Source: Pigmentiphaga sp. (GTDB lineage Bacteria > Pseudomonadota > Gammaproteobacteria > Burkholderiales > Burkholderiaceae_B). Taken from it: DNA of 64,000 nt. The position numbers and the translations under genes are program-made. The notes below the pieces were generated by a model. That model did not search any database. It was not told where the DNA came from and saw only the letters and a list, made by a program, of their open reading frames with translations. The DNA lies in assembly GCA_023228945.1 (NCBI GenBank), contig JALOAI010000020.1:1-64000 (forward strand), read 5' to 3'. Below are positions 21,213 to 29,876 of the stretch, in pieces; positions within the stretch are counted from its first letter, which is position 1; the number at the start of each line of letters is the position of its first letter.

Positions 21213-21218
21213 ATTATA
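21213..21218 (-). promoter_or_regulatory. Candidate -10 box for purU
   Basis: Perfect TATAAT on the minus strand about 65 bases before the purU start. The -35 position (reading CGGGTC at 17-base spacing) is a poor match, so only the -10 element is suggested. Confidence 0.4.
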
Positions 21219-21349
21219 AAGAGATGAAGGGCCGCGACCCGATGCGGGGCCGGCTTGCCGGCTACGCGCCCCCGCTCACGCCCGGGCGGGCGACATGGCT
21301 CTCACGTGAGGCGGGCGCCTGGCCCGCCATCCCGCGAGGCGAAGGCTTA

Positions 21350-22561
21350 TCAGCCGAGATGGGCCTTGAGAGGCACGGCGGGATCGAGGAGTTGCTCGCG
21401 GGGCGGCTGCAGGCCTTGCTCGAGCAGCTTGCGCGCCGCCATGTGATCCAGTGGCGCATTGATGGATTCGATGCATACCAGATGGCCGCCATCGAAATGC
21501 AGCACCGAGAAGCTGCCTTCTTTCGTGCCCGGGCGTATGGCCCGTTCGGTGTCCGGCCGGGCGAGGCCGGCGATCTGCAATCGCAGCGCGCCCTGATCGG
21601 ACCAGAACCACGGCAGGGCCTGATAGGGCGTGGGCTGATCCAGCAGCACGCCCGCCACCGTGCGCGCTTGGTCGTTGGCGTTCTGTACCGACTCCAGGCG
21701 CAGACGCTCGCCCCAACGCGAATAGGGAAAGGCGGTGCAGTCGCCGATGGCGTAGATCGCCGGGTCGGACGTGCGCATGTGATCGTCGACGACGATCCCG
21801 TTGGCGCATTCAAGGCCGGCGGCCTCGGCCAAAGTGGTTTCGGGCACGGCGCCGATCCCGGCCACCAGCAGGTCGACCGCGTGGCGCTCACTGCCCACGA
21901 ACACGGCGGACACGCGTTCGCCCTCGAATTCGAAGCGATCGGCCGTGGCGCCCAGGTAGATGGACACACCGGATTCGCGCAGGGTCTTCACCACATGGTC
22001 GGCCGCCTCCGGCGATACCGAACGCGCCAGCAGCCGTGGCGCCGCCTCGAAAACGGCAACCGGCTTGCCCAGTTGCCCCGCGGTGGCGGCAATCTCCAGC
22101 CCGATGAAGCCTCCGCCCAGCACGGTGACGCTGGGCGCCTCATTGAGAGCCGAGCGCAGACGCTCGGCATCGGCGGCGTTGCGCAGGTAAGCGACATTGG
22201 GCGTATCGGCCGGCACGTCCGGCAAGCGGCGCGCCCGGGTGCCGGTGGCCAGCACCAGCACGTCGTAAGGCAGGCGCCCCCCGGAGGCCAGCGCCACCTC
22301 GCGCCGCTCGCGATCGATCGCCACGGCGGTTTCGCCCAACCGCACCTCGATACCGGCCTTGTCGTACATGGCCTGGGCGCGCAGGGCCTGCGGCTCGGCG
22401 GCGGGGTCCTTGATGAAGGTCTTGGACAGCGGCGGCCGATGGTAGGGCAGGCGATCTTCATCGCTCACCAGGGTGACACGCCCGTCGAAATTTCCCTCGG
22501 CCAGGCTGGCGCACAACTGCGCCGCGGCATGGCCGCCGCCGATGATCACCACTTGTTGCAT
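21350..22561 (-). CDS. FAD-dependent NAD(P)H-ferredoxin reductase-like oxidoreductase
   Basis: 403 residues, the size of rhodocoxin/putidaredoxin-reductase-type enzymes. Features are the FAD motif IIGGGHAAAQLC at the N-terminus, RPPLSKTF, the NAD(P)H motif VLGGGFIGLEIA, the second FAD motif YAIGDCTAFP, and a C-terminal reductase domain (LPWFWSDQG, DFILKHFDGG-like segments). It would pass electrons from NAD(P)H to a ferredoxin of a cytochrome P450 or Rieske oxygenase, but no such partner is in the window. AGGAG lies nine bases before the ATG. Convergent with nothing; divergent from the amine oxidase. Confidence 0.92.
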   Translation of the reverse strand: MQQVVIIGGGHAAAQLCASLAEGNFDGRVTLVSDEDRLPYHRPPLSKTFIKDPAAEPQALRAQAMYDKAGIEVRLGETAVAIDRERREVALASGGRLPYDVLVLATGTRARRLPDVPADTPNVAYLRNAADAERLRSALNEAPSVTVLGGGFIGLEIAATAGQLGKPVAVFEAAPRLLARSVSPEAADHVVKTLRESGVSIYLGATADRFEFEGERVSAVFVGSERHAVDLLVAGIGAVPETTLAEAAGLECANGIVVDDHMRTSDPAIYAIGDCTAFPYSRWGERLRLESVQNANDQARTVAGVLLDQPTPYQALPWFWSDQGALRLQIAGLARPDTERAIRPGTKEGSFSVLHFDGGHLVCIESINAPLDHMAARKLLEQGLQPPREQLLDPAVPLKAHLG

Positions 22562-22711
22562 GTTGGATGGCTCCTGTCGGGAAGCAAGCCGGGCCCGTCG
22601 CCGTAAAAACGCGCCAAGGCCCGCGCCGCAAAGTTTTACAGTATAGGATAGACCGCCTCGCGCCCCGCCTTGTCATGATGTCGGCAGCCCACGCCAAGAG
22701 GATTCTTTCGC

Positions 22712-24115
22712 ATGCTCCCGCTTCACCCGTTGTCCTGGTTCGCCATGCCGACCCGCCGCCTTCCCCTCTCGCCATCCGGGGCACTGCCGTTGACGGCCGC
22801 CGGCAGCGGCGGCTCAGCGCCCGCGGATCATCATGATGTCGTCATCGTCGGCGCGGGCCTGGCCGGCCTGGCCGCGGCCGAAGAGCTCGCCGCCCGGGGC
22901 TATAAGATCGCGGTCCTGGAAGCCGCCGGCCACATCGGCGGCCGCACGGTGACCGACAATGCCACATTCGCCCCGCACGGCGTGGATCTTGGCGCCCAGT
23001 TCTTCCATCAGGCCGAGCAGAACCCGCTGGTTCCGATCGCCCGGGCCATGGGCTATTCAAGCTCGCCGAATGTCCCATCGCCGTATGTCTATGGCCCATA
23101 CGACGACGCCAGCGGCGGGTTCAGCCTCGACACCTCGCTGGCGGCTGCCTTCAACCGTCATGATCGGATCATGAACCAGGCCATGGCCGAAGCCGGCGCC
23201 GCGATCGCCGCCGGCGACATGGCCGATCTTTCCGTGGCGACGCTCGCCAGGACGCTGGGCCCGCCGGATGCCGGCTCGGGCTTGAGCTGGCGCTTTCTGT
23301 GCGATGTGATGGAAGGCCGGTCGGCCGAAGACTGCTCGGTGCTGGATATCTACAACACCACCACTCGCGGGCACGATAATCGACTCAACCTGGGCGGCAT
23401 GGGCAACTTCGTTAGCGAGCGCTTTCGCGACATACCCGTGAGCCTGGGCACCCGCGTCGAGCGTATCGACTGGAGCGGCAGCGGCGTGCGCCTGCACACC
23501 GGCAGAGGCGCGATGCAAGCGCGCGCCACCATCGTCACGGTTCCCGTGGGCGTGTTGTCCGGGGGCGCATTGCGCTTCACTCCCGCCCTGCCAGCCGCCT
23601 ACGAAGCGGCCTTCCATCAGTTGCCCATGGCCGTGCTCGATAAAGCCTTCCTCCAGTTCGAGCACGATGTCTTTGCCGGGCTCGATGCCAACACCCCCAT
23701 CTTTCCGGCATCCGACGACCCCGAGGGACCACTGATCATCGCCCGTTCTTACGGCGCCAATCTATGCACGGTCTTCGTGGGCGCCGACCAGGCCATCGCG
23801 CTGGAGCGGCAGGGCGAGCGGGCGCTGCTGGAATTCGCCCTCGATACCGTGGCCCACGTGGCGGGCACGCGGGCCCGAAAGGCCTACAACGGCCGGGGTC
23901 TGGCAACCCGCTGGGCCCACGATCCCAACGCCCATGGCTCCTATACGGCCGCCGTGGTCGGCGGCGTTGCCGCCCGCGATCAACTCGCCATCCCGATTGC
24001 CGATCGCATCCACTTCGCCGGCGAAGCCGTATCGGTTGCGTCGCACAGTACGGTGTGGGGCGCATATGAATCCGGCTTGGTCGCGGCGGAGCGGGTCGCT
24101 CTCGCGCTGGCGTGA
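22712..24115 (+). CDS. Flavin monoamine oxidase family protein
   Basis: 467 residues. After a roughly 40-residue N-terminal extension, the FAD motif VIVGAGLAGLAAAEEL and the GG-doublet HIGGRT are seen. The C-terminal FAD-contact region IHFAGEAVSV...TVWGAYESG is typical of amine oxidases and polyamine oxidases. It oxidises a primary or secondary amine to an imine with release of peroxide. The extension is not a clear Sec signal. AGAGGA precedes the ATG. No partner is suggested by the neighbours. Confidence 0.88.
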   Translation: MLPLHPLSWFAMPTRRLPLSPSGALPLTAAGSGGSAPADHHDVVIVGAGLAGLAAAEELAARGYKIAVLEAAGHIGGRTVTDNATFAPHGVDLGAQFFHQAEQNPLVPIARAMGYSSSPNVPSPYVYGPYDDASGGFSLDTSLAAAFNRHDRIMNQAMAEAGAAIAAGDMADLSVATLARTLGPPDAGSGLSWRFLCDVMEGRSAEDCSVLDIYNTTTRGHDNRLNLGGMGNFVSERFRDIPVSLGTRVERIDWSGSGVRLHTGRGAMQARATIVTVPVGVLSGGALRFTPALPAAYEAAFHQLPMAVLDKAFLQFEHDVFAGLDANTPIFPASDDPEGPLIIARSYGANLCTVFVGADQAIALERQGERALLEFALDTVAHVAGTRARKAYNGRGLATRWAHDPNAHGSYTAAVVGGVAARDQLAIPIADRIHFAGEAVSVASHSTVWGAYESGLVAAERVALALA

Positions 24116-24254
24116 CGGCACGCACGGCATAGGCCCCTCCGCCCACGGCAGGACGACCTACCGTCCATATTGGCCTGACATTATTCTGGATCAACGCCAT
24201 TCCCGAGAGTCAGGCCGGGCGGCTGCGTCCGACTGCACGCTCCGTTTAACCCCG

Positions 24255-24284
24255 GATCAATTGATTCAACATTCAAGATTGATC
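24255..24284. promoter_or_regulatory. AT-rich inverted repeat upstream of Bug receptor (candidate operator)
   Basis: GATCAAT and ATTGATC form a perfect 7-bp dyad with a 16-base spacer; the left arm is also part of the inner palindrome ATCAATTGAT (24256-24265). It lies about 65-95 bases before the receptor start in an otherwise gene-free 232-base gap (24116-24347). The binding protein is unknown. Confidence 0.35.
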
Positions 24285-24347
24285 ATCCTCCCAGCGCGTT
24301 GCTACCATCGTGCCGAGCCCACGACGCACGCAAATTGAGGAGAGACG

Positions 24348-25319
24348 ATGACGACGTTGCACCGTACCCTGGCGGCGGCCACCCTGCTGGCCGCGGCGGC
24401 CACGATGACTCACGCGGGGGAGGTCTATCCCAGCAAACCGATCCGCATCGTCGTACCCTTGCCCCCTGGAGGCTCGAACGATGTGCTGGCGCGCGTGCTG
24501 GGCAACGAGATGTCGAATACCTTCGGGCAACCGGTGGTCATCGAGAACCGGCCGGGTGCGGCGGGCAACATCGGCACCGACCACATCGCAAAATCCGCCC
24601 CCGATGGCTATACGCTGGGCATCGCGCCCAATCAAACCGCTGCCGTCAACCCCGTGCTGTATTCCAAGCTGCCCTTCGACGCCAGCCAGGACCTCACCGG
24701 TGTCAGCCTGCTGGCCCGGGTCCCCATGATTCTGGTCGTCAATGGCAAATCGGAAATCAACTCGCTGGACGACGTCATCCAGCATGCCAAGGCGCATCCC
24801 TCCAAGCTCACCTATGCTTCGGCCGGTGCCGGCAGCCCCCAGCACATGTCGGCGGAGATCTTCCAGTCGCTCACCGACACCGATCTCACCCATGTTCCCT
24901 ACAAAGGTTCGGCTCCCGCCCTGATCGACGTGCTATCGGGCACCGTGGACATCATGTTCTGCCCGATCAACTCGGCGCTGCCCTACGTGCAGGACGGCCG
25001 GCTCAAGGCCCTGGGCGTCACCAGCACCAAGCGTCTGGAGAGTTTGCCGGACGTGCCGGCGATCGCGGAATCCATCCCCGAGTTCGAAAGCGATATCTGG
25101 ATCGGCTTGATCGCCCCGGCCGGCACGCCACCCGAGATCCTGCAGAAACTGAACACGGAGCTGAATCGCTCGCTCTCGCTCTCCTCGGTACGCAAGACAC
25201 TCGCCGAGCAAGGGATCGAAGCCGAGGCCAGTACCGTGGAAGCCTTCGATCAGCTCATGGCGGCCGACCGTCTTCGTTGGGGCGAAGTCATCCGCCGCGC
25301 CAACATCCAGGTCGACTGA
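24348..25319 (+). CDS. Bug family periplasmic receptor (tripartite tricarboxylate transporter type)
   Basis: 323 residues. A Sec signal ends near MTHAGE, followed by the TctC/Bug fold: YPSKPIRIVVPLPPGG, IENRPGAAGNIG, APDGYTLG, HVPYKGSAPALIDV and IAPAGTPPEIL. It captures small carboxylates in the periplasm. GAGGAGAG precedes the ATG. It is followed by a strong terminator, so it may be expressed more highly than the enzymes behind it. No TctA/TctB membrane genes accompany it. Confidence 0.93.
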   Translation: MTTLHRTLAAATLLAAAATMTHAGEVYPSKPIRIVVPLPPGGSNDVLARVLGNEMSNTFGQPVVIENRPGAAGNIGTDHIAKSAPDGYTLGIAPNQTAAVNPVLYSKLPFDASQDLTGVSLLARVPMILVVNGKSEINSLDDVIQHAKAHPSKLTYASAGAGSPQHMSAEIFQSLTDTDLTHVPYKGSAPALIDVLSGTVDIMFCPINSALPYVQDGRLKALGVTSTKRLESLPDVPAIAESIPEFESDIWIGLIAPAGTPPEILQKLNTELNRSLSLSSVRKTLAEQGIEAEASTVEAFDQLMAADRLRWGEVIRRANIQVD

Positions 25320-25340
25320 CCCTTCGCACAAGCACCATCG

Positions 25341-25364
25341 CTCCGGCTATCCGCCGGAGTTTTC
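25341..25364 (+). terminator. Rho-independent terminator after the Bug receptor
   Basis: Stem CTCCGGC / GCCGGAG with a 5-base loop, followed directly by TTTTCTTC, 22 bases after the receptor stop and 28 bases before the ThDP enzyme. Confidence 0.8.
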
Positions 25365-25391
25365 TTCATCTTTTGTCTGTACAGGAACGCC

Positions 25392-27179
25392 ATGAAGTCC
25401 ACACCACCAGTGCGCCGCGACCAGCCCCTGCCCTCTTCGCGCGACGGCATGCCGTGGGGCAGCGACAAGATCGCCGATATGCTGCGCGCGCTGGAAATTC
25501 CCTACGTCCTGCTCAATCCCGGCGCCAGCTACCGCGGCCTGCACGATAGCCTCGTCAACCACCTGGGCAACGACGACCCACCGATCCTGGTCGTTCTGCA
25601 CGAGGAGCACGCGGTGGCCATCGCCCACGGCTACGCCAAAGTCACCGGCAAGCCGCTCGCGGCCATCCTGCATGCCAACGTCGGCCTGATGCATGGCACC
25701 ATGGCAATCTTCAACGCGTGGGTCGATCGGGTGCCCATGGTCATCCTGGGCGCCACCGGCCCCGTCGACGCCGCCAAGCGGCGACCCTGGATCGACTGGA
25801 TCCATACCGCCCAGGACCAGGGCGCGCTGATCCGCCCCTTCATCAAATGGGACGCCCAGCCGGCGTCGATACCCGCGGCGATGGAGGCCATGCTGCGCGC
25901 CCGCCAGATCGCCACCACGGCGCCGCACGGCCCGGTCTATGTTTGCCTCGACGCCTCGCTGCAGGAGTCGCGACTAGCCACGGACATCGCGCTGCCCGAC
26001 CCGGGCCGCTACCTGGCGCCGCCCCCCGCGCGCCCCGCCCAAGCCCAGATCGAACAGGCCGCCGAATGGCTATCCACCGCGCGCCGGCCGGTGATTCTGG
26101 CCGGCCGGGTGTCGCGGTCCGAAGCGGGCTGGGAGGCCAGAGTCAAGCTGGCCGAAACGCTCAACGCGCAGGTTCTCACCGACCTCAAGGTGGGCGCGGC
26201 CTTTCCCACCGATCATCCTTTGCATGCGGCGCCTTGCGGCATGTTCCTGCATGCCGAGGCCGCCCGCGTACTGCGCGAGGCCGACGTGGTGCTCAGCCTG
26301 GACTGGCTGGACCTCGCCGGCACGCTCAAGCAGGCCTGGGGCAGCGACCCGGTACAAAGCCGCATCATCCAGGTGTCGGTCGATCACTACAGCCACAATG
26401 GCTGGAGCATGGACCACCAGGGGCTGCCCCCGGTCGATCTGTTCCTGCTGTCGGAGCCGGAGCCCGCGGTGGAACTGCTCAACACTTGCGTCTCGCCGCG
26501 CGGCACGCCCGCGCCCGCGCGGGCCGAGCTGCCGCCGCCCCCCGCTCGCGGCAGTGGTGGCGAAGGCCCGCTGAACGTGCCCCTGCTTGCAGCCACCCTG
26601 CGCCGCGCCCTCGATGGCACGCCGACTTGCCTGACTCGCCTGCCACTCAGTTGGAGCGGTGAGTTCTGGGATTTCCATCATCCGCTGGATTTTCTGGGCT
26701 ACGACGGCGGCGGCGGCGTGGGCTCCGGTCCCGGCATGGCCATCGGGTCCGCCCTGGCCCTGAAGGGCGGCGAGCGCCTGCCCGTGGCCGTGATCGGCGA
26801 TGGCGACTTCCTGATGGGGGCCAATGCCCTCTGGACGGCGGCCACCGCCGGGATTCCCATGTTGATCGTGGTGGTCAATAATCGCTCGTTCTTCAACGAT
26901 GAGGTGCACCAGGAGCGCGTGGCGCTCCAGCGCCATCGGCCGGTGGAGAACCGCTGGATCGGGCAGCGCATCGACAACCCCGCGCCCGATCTGGCCATGA
27001 TGGCCCGCAGCCAGGGGCTGACGGGCTATGGGCCGGTGCGCACGGAAGCCGAACTGGAAACCGTTCTGGCCGAGGTCATCGGCCAGGTGCGGCAAGGCGG
27101 TATCGTGGTGGTCGACGTGCTGGTTCAGCCGGGCTACGCTGCCTCCATGACCAGCGCGCTTACCCGGTCCGCGGACTGA
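25392..27179 (+). CDS. Thiamine-diphosphate-dependent enzyme (acetolactate synthase/benzoylformate decarboxylase family)
   Basis: 595 residues with the three-domain ThDP fold. The ThDP-activating Glu is in LHEEHAVA (near residue 70). The C-terminal ThDP/Mg site is GDGDFLMGANALW near 469, reaching VVVNN. The central domain differs from true acetolactate synthase, and a proline/alanine-rich segment (near 375-390) interrupts it. Such enzymes decarboxylate or carboligate 2-oxo acids. An aldehyde dehydrogenase follows, so 2-oxo acid to aldehyde to acid is plausible. AGGA precedes the ATG by six bases. Confidence 0.9.
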   Translation: MKSTPPVRRDQPLPSSRDGMPWGSDKIADMLRALEIPYVLLNPGASYRGLHDSLVNHLGNDDPPILVVLHEEHAVAIAHGYAKVTGKPLAAILHANVGLMHGTMAIFNAWVDRVPMVILGATGPVDAAKRRPWIDWIHTAQDQGALIRPFIKWDAQPASIPAAMEAMLRARQIATTAPHGPVYVCLDASLQESRLATDIALPDPGRYLAPPPARPAQAQIEQAAEWLSTARRPVILAGRVSRSEAGWEARVKLAETLNAQVLTDLKVGAAFPTDHPLHAAPCGMFLHAEAARVLREADVVLSLDWLDLAGTLKQAWGSDPVQSRIIQVSVDHYSHNGWSMDHQGLPPVDLFLLSEPEPAVELLNTCVSPRGTPAPARAELPPPPARGSGGEGPLNVPLLAATLRRALDGTPTCLTRLPLSWSGEFWDFHHPLDFLGYDGGGGVGSGPGMAIGSALALKGGERLPVAVIGDGDFLMGANALWTAATAGIPMLIVVVNNRSFFNDEVHQERVALQRHRPVENRWIGQRIDNPAPDLAMMARSQGLTGYGPVRTEAELETVLAEVIGQVRQGGIVVVDVLVQPGYAASMTSALTRSAD

Positions 27180-27368
27180 CTGCCCCCTCACGCCGACGCC
27201 CACCGCTTCGACACAGGCCGGGCGCTCATCCCCGGTCAGCACTCCCCGCCCGGGGGCGGCGATGCCGCGGCCTTCCGGCCGGACATCCAGCACCCCGGTG
27301 GATCGCCCCCGGGGCCGTTTCTCATTCCCGGCCTGAACGCCAGACCGGCTCTTTCTGGAGAACCCATC

Positions 27369-28841
27369 ATGCGTGCCCAAGCCATTCCCGCCGGTATCCT
27401 GCCCAGCCGGCGCCAGTTGTTCTATGGCGGCGATTGGCATGACCCCTTGTCGGGCGAGTTTGCCGACACCATCAACCCCGCCTATGACGAAGTGATCACC
27501 CAGGCCCCGGTCGCCGGCGAGGCCGACGTCGATGCCGCTGTGCGCGCCGCCCAGACCGCCTTTCCCGCCTGGGCCGCCACGCCGCCGCAACAGCGCGCCG
27601 CCTTTTTGCGCCGCGCGGCCGCCATCCTGCGCGAGCATGCCGAGCCGCTGGCCCTGCTCGACTCGCTGAACAACGGCAACCCCGTCTCCGCTCTCAAGGC
27701 CGATGCGGGCTTTGCCGCCGACGGCATGGAGTACTTCGCCGGCCTCGCCACCGAGATCAAGGGCGAGACCATTCCCATGGGCGACGGCAATCTGAACTAC
27801 ACACTGCAGGAGCCCATGGGCGTGATCGCCCGCATCGTGGCCTACAACCACCCCCTGATGTTTGCCGCGCTGCGGATCGCCGCGCCGCTGGCGGCGGGCA
27901 ACACCGTGGTGATCAAAGCGCCCGACCAGGCGCCGCTGTCCATTCTTCGGCTGGCCGAGCTGATCGGCGACGTTTTCCCGGCCGGCGTCGTCAACTTCCT
28001 GTGCGGCGGTCGCGAATGCGGCGACGCCCTGGCTCGCCATCCCCTGGTACGCAAGATCACCCTCATCGGCGGCGTGCCCACGGGCAAGGCCGTGATGGCC
28101 ACGGCGGCCCAGGGCCTCAAGCCCGTGCTGCTCGAGCTCGGTGGCAAGAACGCCCTGATCGCCTACCCCGATGCCGATCTCGACAAACTGGTCGATGGCC
28201 TCATCGGCGGCATGAACTTCACCTGGTCGGGCCAGAGCTGCGGCTCCACCAGCCGCGTGTTCCTGCACGAAAGCATCCATGACCAAGTGCTGGAGAAGGT
28301 GGCCGCGCTGTTGCCCCAGCGCCATCGGCCAGGCATTCCCACCGACGCCGCCACTACCATGGGCAGCCTGGTCAGCCGCGCCCAGCTCGAGAAAGTCGAA
28401 GGCTTCGTGCGCACCGCCCTCGACGAAGGCGCCCGGCTGGTCAGCGGCGGCAAGCGGCCCGACGATCCGGCGCTGACCAATGGCTTCTTCTTCGAGCCGA
28501 CGGTGTTCGCCGACGTGACGCCCACCATGCGCCTGGCGCGCGAAGAAGTCTTCGGCCCCATCCTGGCGGTGTTCCGCTGGAGCAACGAAGACGCCATGTT
28601 CGAACAGGCCAATGACGTGGACTTCGGCCTGACCGGCTCGATCTGGACGCGTGATCTGGATACCGCGCACAAGGCCGCCAGGCGCCTGGCCACGGGTTAT
28701 GTCTGGATCAACAACACCAGCCAGCACTTCCTGGGCGCGCCGTTTGGCGGCATCAAGCAGTCCGGCATCGGCCGGGAAGAGTGCTTTGCCGAACTGCTCG
28801 AGTTCACCAATACCAAGAACGTCAATCTCAAGTTCGGCTGA
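27369..28841 (+). CDS. Aldehyde dehydrogenase (betaine-aldehyde-dehydrogenase-like)
   Basis: 490 residues. Catalytic elements are the Glu in LELGGK and the Cys in SGQSCGSTSR; the C-terminus is APFGGIKQSGIGREE. The usual FTGST segment is changed to LIGGVPTGKA, which is uncommon. GGAG precedes the ATG by nine bases. It follows the ThDP enzyme after a GC-rich 189-base gap (27180-27368) with no gene. Probably oxidises the aldehyde made by that enzyme; this is inferred from order only. Confidence 0.92.
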   Translation: MRAQAIPAGILPSRRQLFYGGDWHDPLSGEFADTINPAYDEVITQAPVAGEADVDAAVRAAQTAFPAWAATPPQQRAAFLRRAAAILREHAEPLALLDSLNNGNPVSALKADAGFAADGMEYFAGLATEIKGETIPMGDGNLNYTLQEPMGVIARIVAYNHPLMFAALRIAAPLAAGNTVVIKAPDQAPLSILRLAELIGDVFPAGVVNFLCGGRECGDALARHPLVRKITLIGGVPTGKAVMATAAQGLKPVLLELGGKNALIAYPDADLDKLVDGLIGGMNFTWSGQSCGSTSRVFLHESIHDQVLEKVAALLPQRHRPGIPTDAATTMGSLVSRAQLEKVEGFVRTALDEGARLVSGGKRPDDPALTNGFFFEPTVFADVTPTMRLAREEVFGPILAVFRWSNEDAMFEQANDVDFGLTGSIWTRDLDTAHKAARRLATGYVWINNTSQHFLGAPFGGIKQSGIGREECFAELLEFTNTKNVNLKFG

Positions 28842-28902
28842 GCAAGGGGCGCCGGCTCTCCAGCCGGGACTCTCCGCCCGTGCGCAGGAACCTTCGGCTC
28901 GA

Positions 28903-28918
28903 GCGGCCTGCAGGCCGC
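28903..28918. repeat. Perfect 16-bp GC palindrome
   Basis: GCGGCC-TGCA-GGCCGC in the 234-base gap between the aldehyde dehydrogenase and the citryl-CoA-lyase-like gene. There is no T-run, so it is not a convincing terminator. It could be an mRNA hairpin dividing the operon. Nothing else is seen in 28842-29075. Confidence 0.5.
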
Positions 28919-29075
28919 GCGTTGGGCCCGCTTGCGCTCAGGCGCCTGATCATCAAATCCGGCCATATCAGGCATGGCCGCTAACTATTGGACAGCCCCT
29001 CGACGCCAACCGTATCTTGAATGCCAACGTAAACATCGCCGGCGCCCCGTGGCGCCCGGACCTCGAGGAGAACGT

Positions 29076-29876
29076 GTGGCGCAAATTCGCAAACCCATCC
29101 GCAGCCAGATGGGCTGGAGCACTCGGGATCGCATCGAAGTGCAAGGCTTCGATCTTTGCCAGGATCTGATCGGCCACATCAATCTCGGTGATATGGCCTT
29201 TCTGGAAATGACGGGCCGGCGCCCCACTCAGGCGGAGTCCACCGTTTTCAATGCCGTCCTCGTCACGCTGGTGGAACACGGGCTGACGCCCATGGCGCTC
29301 GCCACCCGCCTCACCTATCTGGGGGCCCCCGAATCCCTGCAGGGCGCCGTGGCCTCCGGCCTGCTCGGCATGGGCACCACCTTTGCCGGCACCACCGAGG
29401 GGTCGGCGCGGATGATCACCGAGGCCCTGAGCGCCAACCCCGCCACCGCCACCGCAGCCTTGGCCGAACAGATCGTGGCGGACTATCGCGCCAGCGGGCA
29501 TCCGATCCCCGGTATCGGGCACAACATGCACAAGCCCATCGATCCGCGTGCGGAGCGCCTGTTCGAGGTCGCCGCGTCGCAGGGCTTCAGCAGCCGGCCC
29601 ATTGCCTTGATGCGCGCCATCGCCGCTCGCGCCGCCCATGTCTACGGCCGCGAACTCCCGGTCAATGCCACCGGCGCCATCGGCGCCCTCTCCTGCGAGC
29701 TGGGCCTGGATTGGCGTATTGCCCGCGGCTTGTCCGTCATGGGGCGGGCCGTTGGGCTGGTGGGACATTTGATGGAAGAGCTGCGCAACCCCATCGCTCC
29801 GGAAATCTGGCTGCGCGCCGAAGAGGAATCCCACGCTCATTACCAGCATCAGGAAAACGGCCATGCGGATTCTTGA
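29076..29876 (+). CDS. Short citrate-synthase-fold protein, citryl-CoA-lyase-like
   Basis: 266 residues, about 60 percent of a full citrate synthase. It keeps the conserved opening GWSTRDRIEVQGFDLC, a His in VEHGLTP and a second His in PGIGHNMHKPIDPR. No clear equivalent of the Asp-containing third catalytic segment is obvious by eye. The family cleaves or forms citryl-CoA-like 3-hydroxy acyl-CoA compounds. The start is GTG at 29076, with GAGGAG five bases upstream; the upstream open frame to 28974 is not supported. Its last 14 bases overlap the CoA-transferase gene. This suggests a CoA-thioester substrate made by that transferase or by the acyl-CoA ligase downstream. Confidence 0.85.
   Translation: MAQIRKPIRSQMGWSTRDRIEVQGFDLCQDLIGHINLGDMAFLEMTGRRPTQAESTVFNAVLVTLVEHGLTPMALATRLTYLGAPESLQGAVASGLLGMGTTFAGTTEGSARMITEALSANPATATAALAEQIVADYRASGHPIPGIGHNMHKPIDPRAERLFEVAASQGFSSRPIALMRAIAARAAHVYGRELPVNATGAIGALSCELGLDWRIARGLSVMGRAVGLVGHLMEELRNPIAPEIWLRAEEESHAHYQHQENGHADS

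Noticed and set aside
26070..28727. Minus-strand open frame of 885 codons opposite the ThDP enzyme and aldehyde dehydrogenase
   Set aside because: Low-complexity His/Gly/Gln-rich translation with no family resemblance, antisense to two well-supported genes; a known artefact of high GC.
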